In this document: one piece after another, positions 23,661 through 35,819 of the stretch
How positions within the stretch are numbered: position 1 is the first letter of the stretch
Layout of the letters: every line of letters starts with the position of its first letter
Assembly (NCBI GenBank): GCA_035079385.1
Contig: JAVHKY010000030.1
Span: 930,001 to 994,000 of the forward strand
DNA from: Aspidiotus rigidus
Lineage: Eukaryota; Arthropoda; Insecta; Hemiptera; Diaspididae
Length of the DNA: 64,000 bases
Reading direction: 5' to 3'
Program-made: the position numbers and the translations under genes
The notes under the pieces: model-generated
Told to the model about the DNA's origin: nothing
What the model saw: the letters and a program-made list of their open reading frames with translations, nothing else
Database searches by the model: none

Positions 23661-23825
23661 CTGGTTTCAGAACTAAGGAAATATGGTTACCGCGTGGGAT
23701 CTTATGCCCTCACCATCGTCTCCAACCTTATTCGTCTTGAGGATCTCCGGAATCTACAAATTGACCTGCCTCGACTATGCTTCAGTGTATGTGGAACGAA
23801 CTGGGCCGCGTTCCCAAGAACACTG

Positions 23826-23985
23826 AAATGTTTACAACAAAGAGGATCCAAATAAATTAGCAGTCGCGGCTCATTTCATCCAAACCGGTCAGGAGTACCA
23901 AAGAAACTCCCGTTCTCTCTTCCACCCCTACACAAAAGGGCAAACTTTGAACCGTTTAGAAGAAGTCGAGACTATACCAGCTAAT
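23826..23985 (+). pseudogene. Penelope-like element PLE-3: C-terminal part of GIY-YIG nuclease
   Basis: One frame gives PNKLAVAAHFIQTGQEY, then LFHPYTKGQTLNRLEEVE. This is the shape of the C-terminal GIY-YIG region in this class (AEHLI-TGH, then LH, KG, LN-LE-EI). The N-terminal GIY and YIG strands are not readable between 23660 and 23826. In an intact element the nuclease follows the RT on the same strand, as here. Confidence 0.55.
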
Positions 23986-23989
23986 TTCA

Positions 23990-26120
23990 GTAAAACCGAT
24001 TTTGGTCAACTTTGGACTCCTAATGCTCGGCTACATAGCAGGCAACAGCGACTCAGCAACCAGGTAACAAAAACCATGTTTTGGACGCTGTTGCTTGTTG
24101 CTCGCACAACTGAGTTGCTTCAATATCTCTAGCTAAGTTGTTTCTTATGTAGACGAGAATTTAGGCTAAGGTAGGGGAAAATAAGAAAGATACAAACCAG
24201 CCTAGGTTGGGTTGGGCTGATTTATTGTCCTTAGTAGAAGATTAGGAAGACAATGGGGCCAATTTGAGGCCTCCTCGGCCAAAGTAGTAACCCCCAAATC
24301 ATGATACGACGGACACGATGCAAATTCCGAGATCCAAGTAGGGGGCCCAATACAAACATAGAGCTTGTTGAAATCAATTTTGTAAATCTTGATAGTCGAA
24401 GTTTTTAAATGACAGATCATAAATATTAAAGAAGGAGAGATAAGTGTGATAGCAACATTTATAGGAATAGAACACAGTCAGTGGTTTGGATATATGGAAG
24501 GTCGTCGAAGTGAACGCGTCCACCACTCGTTATAATTTGTCAATTAGTCACCTACTTATACAAAATTATCACTCCTTATGAATTAAATCCTAATGAACAG
24601 AGAATAAATGTGGTCAATGACGAGGTGTGCACGCGACTACTCCGCGCTCTGCCGTGCAACTCGTTGCGTATATTCCGCATTGACGTCGTCCGTCCGTCTG
24701 TTTACCAATTACAATAATTATAGAAAATACGATCTCGGTGGTAGACGGGAATACCATCAGCTAAGCAACGCCATTAATTAGCAAATTTAAAAGCACACGA
24801 ACGTTGGGTACTGTATGAGCTTCAATTGGAAACGGATACGTATTTCATATTGTGTAGGATTCGTTGAAAGATAAAAGTAGGTTTCTGATCTGTTACTTGT
24901 ATCTTCAACTGACCACCCTCGGCGTGTCACGGAAAAAGGGTATTGAAACTGCCACGAACTTCCAGACAACGCGACTGTCGTGTGAAATGAATAAAAATAG
25001 AATATTTCTACACGCGTACGCTGACTGTATATTTTGTACGAAAGCGATTGACTCTTTGGCATTTAATATAATTCAAACGTTTCCTTTTTTGTGATTTCGC
25101 ACGTTTCATTATGCGAAAAGTGAATTGATCGACTTTTATTTATTTCATCATCAATATTTGTTCAATTTTACGACGAGAAAAAAAAAAACAAAAAAACTAA
25201 ATCTTGAACACGATTGCATATTCTGTATAATCTGTACAACGCGTAAACAGAACGTCAAGATGACGAGGCATTTTAGACAGGCAGTCAGTCGGTGTCTTCT
25301 CGGGGTTAGGAAAAAAAAAAAAACTTGAGAAAACAGGTGAGAATCGTTAAAAGTAGTTAGAATAATAATAAAAAATTTAAATATAACAATTATGACAGCT
25401 TTAGTTAAACATTTGGCCTCAATGAGAAAACGTTATTTCGAGTTTTTCTTTCTTCATCTCACCTCGCTTTCGTATTCTTTTATGCTTGTGTGGTCTATAG
25501 TCGTCGAACAGCGTATATTTTTAGGGCGTATATTTTACAAATTGAAAAAATGAAGTGCCTTCACAAAAATTCGGTACCGAATAATGGGTAGTGAATTAAG
25601 AACTGCGCGCTCTAGGTACAAATAGTTTTTTTTTTTTTTTTTTTGGTAAAAAATATGCTGTGGAAGCAGTCAAACGTGTGAACGGTGGTATATTGAACAG
25701 CCGAAAAGAAAATTTCGCGCCAAGATTATTCAACAATCTTACAGAACCACATCGGTTCCGATGATTTATCTTGTATTTTTCCACAAAATATTTGATAAAT
25801 CTCATAGCGGTAATATCTTCATTACGTAATTGTGGTTTGTTCATCGAAGTGTCAGATATTTCGATCATCCGTCATTGATCGATGACTTTTGTCGTCTAGA
25901 CGACAATTCACCGTTTCATTGTATAATTATCGAAAATTGATCGAACGTACGTCAGCGAAAACGTTCTACAATGAACGACGTTCGTATAGAACGAAAGAAA
26001 AAGATCGAGGTTAACGATTTGTAGAGTAGTCGAAATTTGAGAGAGAAAATACTTCAGTGTTATTTGTTACAGTTTGAGGATTCAACAGATTTTTAGCATT
26101 TCATAAACTTATATGAGACT
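23990..26120. other. No gene seen
   Basis: AT-rich, with a poly(T) run at about 25627-25645. The open frames are short and unrecognised. Confidence 0.4.
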
Positions 26121-26129
26121 CAGATTACT

Positions 26130-26350
26130 TTTGGAAAAACCGTCATGGTTTTCAACAGGAGGGTATATTGGAAAATATTAGCGTCCGCTACCGGCACATA
26201 CTGAACTACTCTAGTGGAGGAATTCAACACGAAAAAATGTTGGCTTTCAAACTATGATGGAAGGGGAACTCGAAAAAAGTCGAAATTTTTTCAAGTCCCC
26301 TGCCATAGATCGCTTGATATTCGAAATATTTCCAAGCCCAACTCTTTTGA
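26130..26350. repeat. Degenerate copy of the CCTCC/GGAGG dispersed module
   Basis: AACAGGAGGG, ACTATGATGGAAGGGGAACTCG and TTTTTTCAAGTCCCCTGCC recall the modules at 36.6 and 54.5 kb, but with more divergence. Confidence 0.35.
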
Positions 26351-26639
26351 TGGTTGAACTTTTCGAGACTCCAATTATGAATTCAATTAGATTATCTGTA
26401 ACTTAGCATTAGTAACGGCAACAATAACAAGACGAAAATAGACAGGAACTAAAATTATAAAACAAGCAATACATTTTTTTTTTCTTTCGTACTAATTTAA
26501 GCCTACATAATATAAAATGTAAAGACTCAAAACAACGTCATAACGAACCTCGCTCAGTGGCGTGGGGGATAAAAGTAAACTTTTCAATTCCAACTCAATT
26601 CTTAACATCAAAAGCAATTCGCCCTTAGGCGCACATACC

Positions 26640-28715
26640 TCCTAAGAAATTACTTGACGTCACAAGATTGCATAGTTTAGGGATTTGAGATAATGATGTT
26701 ACGGGGTTATGACGTCATATGATGACGATATCACCAAGTTTTTTTTATTAACGTGGATCTGCCTTTTCTGACTGCTTATTCGCCAAAATTTCATCATACA
26801 AAATATGTGACGCACACGTCATGAATTGGTGACGTCATAAGAGTGTATAGTCTATGGTTAGAGATAATGGTGTCACAGGAAAGTGACGTCACAGATAAAT
26901 GATGTCATCAACTTTTTTTTATTCAATATAGAATTTTATTTTTTCTGACGAGTTATCTGCCAAAATTTTTCCCTGTACAATATGTAACTCTCATATCACA
27001 ATTTAATGACGTCACAAAAGTTCATGGTCCACGGTTTAGAAATGGTCATGTCACGGGGTCATGACCTCTCAGGATGATATGCCCATTTTGTTTTTTTTTT
27101 CCATCACCATGCATGTACCTTTTCTGGAAGAGTATCTGCCTAATTTTGTTATATAAAATATGTAACGCTCACGTCACGGGTCGACGACGTCACAAAAGTG
27201 TATAGTCCAGGGATTGGAAATGGTGATGTCACGGGATGATCATGTCACCAACTGTTTTTTTGATTAATATGGATCTGTCTCTGCCAAAATTTTTCCTCAT
27301 AAAATTGGTAACGCTCAAGTCACAGAGTTAATGACGTCACGAGATTGTATGAATCAGGGATTTGAGATAATGATGTCACAAAGGTAGTGACGTCACACAA
27401 TGACGACGTAGCCAATTCTTTTTTCATTAACATGGATCTGTCTTTTCTGACGGTGCACCTTGCCAAAATTCTTTCATATAAAATATGTAACGCTTACGTT
27501 ACATGTTGATGTCACAGAATAATGATGCCATCAAGTTTTTTTCAATCAATATAGATCTACTTTTCGAGGGGTATCTGCCCAAATTTTTTCGTGTACAATA
27601 TGTAACTCTCATATCACAAATTTATGACGTCACAAAGTTCACAGTTCAAAGGTTAAAAATGGTGTAGTAACAGGGTAATGACGTCACAGAATGATGGTAT
27701 GTCAACAATTGTCCTTTTAATCAAAATGCATCTGTCTTCTCTGAGGGTGTATCTGCCAAGATTTTTTTTGTATATAATATCTAACGCTCACGTCACAGGT
27801 TGATGACATCACAAAGTGTGTAGTCTTGAGGTTAGAGGCGATGATGTCCCCGGGTAATAACGTCACATGATGATGACCAAACTGTTTTCTCAATTAACAT
27901 CGGTCTGTCTTTTCTGAGAGGGTATCCGCTAAAATTGTTTCTTATGAAATATGTAACGCTCACGTCACATGTGTATAATTCAAGGATTGGTAATGGTTGC
28001 GTAATGACGTCACAAGATGATCATGTCACCAAGTGTCTTTTTGATCAATATGAATCTGTCTCTGCCAAAATTTTTTCAAATAAAATTGGTAACACTCAAG
28101 TTATAGAGTTAATGACGTCACGAGATTATATGAATCACGGATTCGAGATAATGATGTCACGGGGAAGACAACTTTACCGTCACCTTAAACTTTACCAATT
28201 TCTTTTTTTTTTTTTTTTTTCATTAACATGGATCTGTCTTTTCTAACAGTGTACCTGCCAAAATTCATTCATATAAAATGTGTAACGCTCACGTTACAAG
28301 TGATGAAGTCACAAAATAACGTCATCAAGTTTTTTTTCAATCAATATAGATCTATTTTTTTCGAGGGGGTATCTGCCAACATTTTTCCATGTACAATATG
28401 TAACTCTCATATCAAAAAAATTGATGACGTCACAAAAGTTCATAGCTCAAAAGTTAAAGATGGTGTTGTCACGGGGTAATGACGTCACAGGATGATGATA
28501 TATCAACAATTGTTCTTTAATCAAAATTCATCTGTTTCTTCTGAGTGTGTATCCGCTAAAATTTTTTCTTAAATATGAAATATGTAACGCTATCAACCAA
28601 CATTTTTTCTTATAAAATAGATAACGCTCATGTCACGGAGTTCATGACGTCACGAAAGTTTATAGTCTTTGGATTCGGGAGGATGGTGTCGCAGGGTAAT
28701 GACGTTATCAAGTTT
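26640..28715. repeat. TGACGTCA-rich satellite, ~115-190-bp units in a ~785-bp higher-order pattern
   Basis: A unit with the landmarks AATATGTAACGCTCACGTCAC, then TGACGTCAC, ATAGTC-A-GG-TT, GATGGTGTCAC, a T-run, ATGGATCTGTCTTTTCTGA and TATCTGCCAAAATTTTT repeats about 12 times. AATATGTAAC-type landmarks fall near 26802, 26979, 27158, 27302, 27482, 27598, 27776, 27948, 28084, 28277, 28395 and 28579. The series from 27158 to 27776 is echoed from 27948 to 28579, so several unit types alternate as a higher-order block. Fourteen perfect TGACGTCA octamers lie between 26655 and 28652. The frames 27935-28246 and 28228-28479 are shadows of the repeat. Confidence 0.9.
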
Positions 28716-28719
28716 TTCA

Positions 28720-31600
28720 CACAACTCATCCAAATAGATAGATAAAACATAAAACAAACAGATTATACAAATAATTCACAAATTCAAATTCACAAGTAAT
28801 GTGAAATTTTTTGATTCAACATTCATTCTCGAACTCGAAAGTGTTCACTGTACTTGTGAATTATAATCGCGAGTTTTTGTATAATTTTTTTGTTTTATGT
28901 AATTCGAATTATAAGTCACTTATTAGAACGTATTAATGTGATACTAGACTGATAGTGGTAGGTGAGGGACATAGATGGGCTGGCTCACAGTATGTAGTCG
29001 TCGTTGTCATCAGGTCTCGTTTCCTAGGATCCATTTCCATTACGTTCGCTGTTTGTGAGACCTTCTATAACTGATCAGTCCAATCTTTGATTCAATAATT
29101 CGCCCGCATTGGGGCAGGGGATAAAATATAGTAAATCAGTAAAGAAATGATGTTGAGACTAATAAATAGGTACGTTTTTTCGGAGTAAGGAGCGCTGAAC
29201 TAGGCTGATGGTCCTCATTATATCAGTATAGGAATACTTTTGAAGTGGTAGATACTAGGATAAGGGTTGTGTTTTAGGTTAAACTGGGCCAAGATCAACA
29301 AGACAGAATGTAAGCTAGACATATCCACGACCATACGTTTTTCCCAGCGTTGATTCTCAGGTCACGATAACCAAACGCAGTGAGGGACTGGGCGATAGAC
29401 TTCGCAGCGACAGGACAGAACCTAAACTCCTGAGCAGGAGATAACTCGTTCACGAGGTACAACAGAAGTTGAGAAACTTAGACATATAAGAAATCATGTT
29501 TCAGCTATTAGAGATACTGGAGAACTTCAAAATCACGATATTCTACGGCAGAAAAGGAGATACTCATACATTCATTTGATAATTAGCCAACAAGGTGAAT
29601 TTGGGGTCAAGAGAATGACCTCAAAGGCTTTTTAAATCGTTTGAGCTATGTTTCAACACTATGACACATTAACAAAAATCAAGACCATTTCCGTAGGATT
29701 TCCCATTAGTACATCTTCTGAGTTTTCGTAATGTCATCTTCGGTTGAAAGGTACCGGTACGCTGATTCCAGCGTTAGTATCATCATAAGTTATTCGTAAC
29801 GTCTTCAATGGATTTTTAAAGAAGTTTACACATAAACGCGTGTACCTCAAACTTACGTATTATAGGTAACATACTACAATAATGTTACAAACATATTTTT
29901 CTTTCTTGCAGAAACTCGAGAAATAGAGCAATGATGCGGCCTGATGAAATATTTATTCGAAATCACGATTTCGAGTTGCGTCTTTTCTATACATCCATAT
30001 ACCTTTTCTCCTTTTTTTTCCTCGTCGCAATTAGCATAATAATCGCGAGCTAGCAAACAGACGGTAAAGACGGTGAGATTGGAGGTTAAAAAAAAAATAT
30101 CGTTTTCTTTTTTACTATTAACAACGTTTCGTGGATGATCACGACTGAATGTAAACATATACTCAGCAAAAACCAGGATGGCACTGTATATATCTGTGAG
30201 CGTTACAAAATCCGCATTTTCTATACCCATGCCATCGAATATCGCTACTTACTTCTTTTCATTTATTTGTTTATTTTTCAAAAAGACATTTATATTATTA
30301 CTTTTTTTTCGCCTTCGTTCGTGTCTTTCGTACGCTCGAATACTGTAATATTAGATCATAATAAGTACAGCGCGCGAGGAGGATCCTACGCCCGAAGCTT
30401 GACACACATACTGAAAACGTAAATTGCGATGGCGAAATCGATTTTCATCAAAGAGAAATGTAAATGAGAAATTGTGTGGTCTTGAAAATTTTCAAAGGAT
30501 TAAATCCGCGAAAATTTATGATTTGTGTGCCGAAGAGATCAAAAACATGAAATATTACAGAGTGATTTAGATTGTGTATACAACGTTTAGTATGTATGAT
30601 ACTGCACGCGCTTCGCATGGTTATCGCATTTTTGGGGTTTTTCGAGAACATTTGTTAGACCCTAACATAACGACGTTTTAAATGCTACTACACAAACCAG
30701 TTCCAACGGAATTGTAATTTTTCGACGAGTAGAATTCAACCTGATGGATCGTCCTCATAAACCACCGATTTTTTTTTTTTATACAGGTGGTAAAGCACAT
30801 TTGGAAGAGTTATGAGTAGGACAGAAAATTTGTTATATAAATCATTTGATGAATGTCGCTACTCTAATATACCTGAGATGAACATCAAGCTAACTGCACC
30901 TGTAAATATTCTACTGTTAATACTCCGGGATCAGCGAGAAAGGCATCATTCATATTACTATTTTTTACAAATTGATATTGTTGATTCTCGTTTCGTACTC
31001 TTTTAGAGAGACGTTGTTTCGATTTTTTTGTGGTGGTGGAACTCTTTTTTTTTTGTCGTATTTCTGCTTTCTGAAGAACTCATTCAGAGTTCCTTCAAGA
31101 CCTAGTAGCCAAGAAGGAGACACATACGCACCGATTTGACTTTAAAGTAGGCCTACTACGATATGAGTTTCAAACTAGGTCTACGATAAAGATTAGATCT
31201 ATACTAGACCTACCATGTTGTTTTTTGGAGGGGGTATGGAGTGGGATAAGAACGAGCGAACATCAAGGACATATTCCCTAAGATTAGCTCAGTATCGTGG
31301 CCTCTTTCTCAACCTCAGTTTCAGAAAATCAGAAAAGTGTTACACACACTTCCTCAATCCAAGGTTCGCAAAGCGACATCGATATCTAGTGCACTTCAAG
31401 TTCGCCCAAGTGATACTCCTGGACAGGTTTCTTCACCGGTGGCAATCGGTCTGTGGTGTTTTGTTCTTCAATAATGGAGGCAGCCATTATTAAGAGAACG
31501 GGTCCTTCCCTCCCACCCCCACCCTCAATACTAGGCTATACTGAGCCTACCATGCAGTATTCTCGCAATTTAATCCAGAAATTTGCTAATCCGAAAGAGA
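28720..31600. other. No gene seen
   Basis: AT-rich with several T-runs. The longest frame (29874-30230 minus, 118 codons) has no recognisable domain. Confidence 0.4.
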
Positions 31601-31604
31601 AAAA

Positions 31605-31990
31605 AAGGATATATTGATAACGTCAAGGGTAATGATGACGTCACAAGGAGGTTCGAACTGGTTGATGTCTTTACTGCGCTTCTATGCTCAATCGAAATTT
31701 GACAAGTTTGGGACTGGACTTCTTCTTTTTAATATCTTTACGGGCATCGGCACCAAGCCGTCTATTGGAAATCTGGGAGTTCAAGTCTGAGTTGATCTTC
31801 CCATCCAGAAAATTTTCGAGGAATCCTTGATTTGATCAAGAATAGTTAGCTAACCTCATACCAGACCAAAAATGAGTTCTCAAAAGTAAATTAGCTTAAA
31901 ATATATATACTAGACATCACGGATGTTAATGACGTCTCAAGAGGTTTGAGTTGGTTGATGTCTGTACTGTGCCTTTATCCGTTATCGAAA
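31605..31990. repeat. Direct duplication, ~300-bp offset
   Basis: The block TAATGA(T)GACGTC(A)CAAG-AGGTT, then GTTGATGTCT-TACTG-GC, recurs at about 31630-31690 and 31935-31985. The copies are clearly related but diverged. Confidence 0.55.
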
Positions 31991-32189
31991 ATTATTTCGT
32001 CTTGATTACCAGCTGGATCGAGCAACAATAAAAATATATTAAAAATTATCTTTATTATTTTATTTGGCTCCACCAGAACATTTTTTCTTTGTCTTAAGAG
32101 ATCTCTGGTTCCGATTATATCATCATGGTTTTATATTTCTGATTTTCTCAAGTCCCTCCTCTACCTCCTTTTATTTACTCAAGTAGCCT

Positions 32190-32345
32190 ACATTGATGAC
32201 GCTACACTGTTTTTCAACTCGTATTTTTTTCTCGGCAATCAAATAATCGATTTTGGTCTCAACTTGAAAGTCTTAGCTAAGAATCCTCCTCTGGGCCTAG
32301 CTTATGTTACTTGTGGCGTAGCTTCCATGCCAAGAGGAGAAATTA
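32190..32345 (+). repeat. Dispersed repeat shared with 58.05-58.23 kb
   Basis: In the same order as at 58.05-58.23 kb it has ATTGATGACG, TTTTTCAACT(C/T)GTAT, GACAATCAA-like sequence, TCTCAACTTGAAAGTCTTAGC, CCTCCTC, the CTAGCTTATGTTA type, GTAGC and AGAGGAGAAATT. It ends where the PLE-2 remnant begins. Confidence 0.55.
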
Positions 32346-32640
32346 GGATTAACGATGAAACCACCGCTGTCACCGATAGTATTCATGACAGATACTGAAA
32401 GACAGCGAGTTCGGAAACTCAATCAACTACAGGGCTAGATACGTAAATAGTACCTTAATTGTGGGGTCAAAATGCCACGAATGAAAGCATCAAATTTCTA
32501 GTGGAAACGGTCAATGAGACTATCAACTTTTTTTACCAAATACTCATATTGCTGAACAACAGGATAGAATACAAAAGTCACAGGATACAAAGTATCATAT
32601 CAAACGACCCCTATTACCAACTCAGGACAGGCCTACTTAG
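32325..32640 (+). pseudogene. Penelope-like element PLE-2 (second copy): RT fragment with broken catalytic box
   Basis: Compared with the copy at 52.9-54.2 kb, GLTMKPPLSPI corresponds to GLAMGSPLSPI, and FGNSINYRARYVNSTLIV corresponds to the block ending YVDDILIV. The catalytic aspartates are lost (YVNS). NESIKFLVETVNETINF and NNRIEYK then match the RT thumb start. Frameshifts and small deletions separate the blocks. After about 32640 homology stops until 33320. Confidence 0.65.
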
Positions 32641-33318
32641 CTGATCGCATTATTTAGAAACTTGGCTTAACGCTAATCTCTGAAATTAATTTACTTCGAA
32701 GACCAGCTAACAGTTAACCCGGTCTCATCGGCTAGCTAACGTCCAAAGTGCAAAAATATTAATATGGGTTACACGTTTTTCTTTTCTGCACCATCATCTC
32801 GAATGACTCCTACCACCACTCCAGGCTAAGGCTGCTCAGCCGATCGAATTAGCTAAAAACTTAGCTGAAAGCTAACGTCTGAAATTAATTGGCTTTGGCG
32901 GTCGGCTATAAGGGTCATTTTACAAGCTTTACTGCATCCAATCGAAACAAAATGTTGGGTAAACTGAGTTATAAATTGTAGAAGAGCAACACTCAGCAGC
33001 AGGAACCATTCAGCAATTGAGAAATCAATTTTGAAGCAATCTAGAGAAAAAGTCTTCTTTTACCATAACAAAAAAACTAATTTCCTAAATTGTTTCTCTG
33101 TCGCTTGAACACTCATTACATGAAGCGATTCTTTGGTTCAGTCAAGAGCATTAAAGCGTAATTGCATTGGGAGTAAAGAAAAAAATTGAGGGGAAAAAAT
33201 TAGCTATTAGCAGGCTCCATTCATTGGGCTAAAGGCTTACCTAAATGCTACTTTGATTTCATCAGCTAGCTAACTTTGACCAAAAATCTCTCGGTTAACG
33301 ACTAATGGTTGGCACAAA
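32640..33318. repeat. Insertion in PLE-2 with ~200-bp internal repeat
   Basis: CGC(A)TTA-TTAGAAAACTTGGCT-type sequence followed by CTCTGAAATTAATT occurs at about 32644 and again at about 32843 (offset ~199). A weaker third relative rich in CTAGCTAACTTT lies near 33219-33280. The block separates two parts of one PLE frame, so it probably inserted into it or replaced part of it. Confidence 0.5.
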
Positions 33319-33599
33319 TTAGCAGCGATTCAGTCCTAAAGAACAATAAAGAGAAGAGCAAAAAAGAAATCGAAATAGTAGAGCGGATCGCAGCAGCCAA
33401 CGGCTACTTTAGAGGTAAAGTTGAGGGAGTTCTTGGGGGGAAAGAAGAAGTAAAGAAGGGAACACATGGAAGCACAGTGAGAGAGTACTCCAAATCGGTA
33501 CCATATATAGGAAAGTACACCAACAAGGTGATAAGGATGTTTTTCAAGTTATTCTTCAATTATTCAAATTCTCTCGATCTCCGTGAAGGAGGAATATAG
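33318..33599 (+). pseudogene. Penelope-like element PLE-2 (second copy): RT-to-nuclease linker
   Basis: LKNNKEKSKKEIEIVERIAA and NGYFRGKVEGVL, then KKGTHGSTVREYSKSVPYIG and KYTNKVIRMF, match the linker of the 53 kb copy residue block by residue block. The GIY-YIG domain that should follow is missing; homology stops at about 33545. The frame 33309-33599 is still open. Confidence 0.7.
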
Positions 33600-33843
33600 A
33601 AAGTTTTTCCAAGTTTATTGTATTTAGCAGCTATGGCTTACCAAAAGGAATTGTCACAATCAGTTTCCGGATCCATTTTGCGCTTGTAGAACCATTTCCA
33701 ATTCGTACGAGTCTTCATGTCAACCCAAGCACTTGCCATACAATCTGCCAACAAAAAGAAAGAAAAAATTTAAAATGATATGAAGCTTAAAAGACGGTAG
33801 ATTGAATAAATAATAAGATTTTTCAAGCTACGGCCGGACATAC

Positions 33844-33886
33844 CGAGGGAGGGATACTTAAAAATTTTTCAAGTATCTCTCCCTCG
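33844..33886. repeat. Short hairpin
   Basis: CGAGGGAGGGATACTT and AAGTATCTCTCCCTCG are inverted with one mismatch around an 11-nt A/T loop. It is probably a foldback of the CCTCC/GGAGG dispersed module. Confidence 0.6.
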
Positions 33887-33899
33887 AGAATATAGATTT

Positions 33900-35815
33900 T
33901 ATAATCCAGAAGGAACCCTCAGTTGCAGATTACGTGACTGAGTTTCATTTAGGTAAAAATTTTTACGTGCTTCACGTGTACGAATTCATCGGGATCTCCT
34001 AATCTTGAAACTTCTTTAAAAGACCGAAATAATAGAAGTCAGAGATAAGAAAAAAACGATAGTAGAATAAGCCTTCGAAAGTACAGGTATAGCTTCAAAG
34101 AAAATTCTTCCAGTTCTCCAGTTTGCTACCAAAATTTTTTCTTGCACTCGAGGATGAAGTGAATAGGCTTCTTTGAGCACAATTAAATGGTCATAATTGG
34201 TGAAGCCGAAGTACACCATGTGATGGAATAGGAGAATTGTTCGAATTCGGTTTTCGATGTAATGCAAATAAACTTGAATTTTAAAAAATCTATGTTTTTA
34301 AATTTCAATTTAACTTAATATCGGAATAGGAGAAACTGAATTAGGGGAATCAGATGGTCCTGGAAATCAATAAGCGGAGGAAGTTCACCTGAAACTAAGA
34401 ATAGAAATATCCGGAGTGAACGAGAGACCACACTCTCAACTAACGATCCAACTAGACCTTAGGCAAAAAGTCTCATTTGTTCTTCTGATGAACGCCCTTT
34501 TCATTCTAGTATTTATAACAAATTCCTCTCTTAAGGATTTGATTTAAAACCGCTATTCTCGCCTCACGTTAATATGAAGAGAGTAAAATTCTATTACTAA
34601 TGAACGAAAAGCAATCATCAAAACCATTTACATAATTTTATTCGAGGCACTTTCATTTTTTCTTCATTACACCCATTTTTCAATATTCCTTCATATTTTT
34701 ATAACGATTTTGAAAAAAACGTTTCAGGATATATACGTAAATATTCCGCATTTCGTAGGTGGGCGTGATATTTCTCCTCTTTTTCCGAAGAATCCGTCGA
34801 TCGATCATTCCAAAAAGAATACCTGTTTATCTATCTCTATAGTAATTAAAATTGGCCCGATAAAATAAAACTTAATTTATTCTAAATTCGTAGCATTATT
34901 TAATGCGATGTATAGTTTTTTCTCATGAGACCGCCTGTATTCGTTCTTTTATTTCTTTTCCATTATCGAGGTAAAGATTAAAAATTTTTGTTCTTTCTCT
35001 TCTATATTAGGTTTGGTTGTAGTCTGTACCGTAATTCTTTCTTATTTTTCGTTCATAATACCGTATAACTGATGTAAATTAACGAAGAATTTCAAGTTTC
35101 ATACCAAACTGTAAGACCTTGAGACAACCCTTTTCAATTTTCTTAAAATGCACAAAAATGTAGGTCCTTGGTACACATACACATACGTTATTTCGATGAA
35201 TGAATCGACGTACATTTTTGGTAATTAAAGACAGAAATATATCATTATTCCAGAATGGTAATACAGCGATAACGTTTGAAAGATGGTGCACACATGTGCA
35301 AAATTTAATGGATGGTTGAAATTAAAATTTTGCAAAGCGTCGAGTCATACAAACTATACGGGAATATCAACTAAAATGAAATTACAGACTCGAAACTCAA
35401 CCATCTGTTATGATACATGGAGACATTCTAAGTTTGGACGTATTATTTTCTGAAACCATCATCAACTCTTATACTACCTACTTAGTTTTAATGCAAATAA
35501 AAATCATTTACTAATTCCGCGTTATACAGAACTATTCGTTCTATGATTAGACTAGCACTCAAGTTTTCTGTTCAAATTATTCACACTTTGACTCACAGTT
35601 GATTCAAGAGAACGAAAGAAAAGTAGACGACGTGGGCGGTGAAGTCTCGATGATCTGAAGAAATTTTGATCTAAGACTTCTACGTAATTTCACATTCGAG
35701 TATATCATATTATACGCGCAGAGTGGATTTTCCAGGGTGACTATCCCGATAAACTCAATCGCCCGTCATTACATATGTTTCATGTTGCTCAGTTTTCGGT
35801 TGTACGACTGAAACT
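33900..35815. other. No gene seen
   Basis: AT-rich with short frames only. Confidence 0.4.
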
Positions 35816-35819
35816 CGAC

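Noticed and set aside
27935..28479. Two overlapping plus frames of 103 and 83 codons
   Set aside because: They lie wholly inside the TGACGTCA satellite and are by-products of the unit.
26640..28715. Regular spaced repeats considered as a CRISPR array
   Set aside because: Units are ~115-190 bp, diverged, without unique uniform spacers, and the DNA is eukaryotic.
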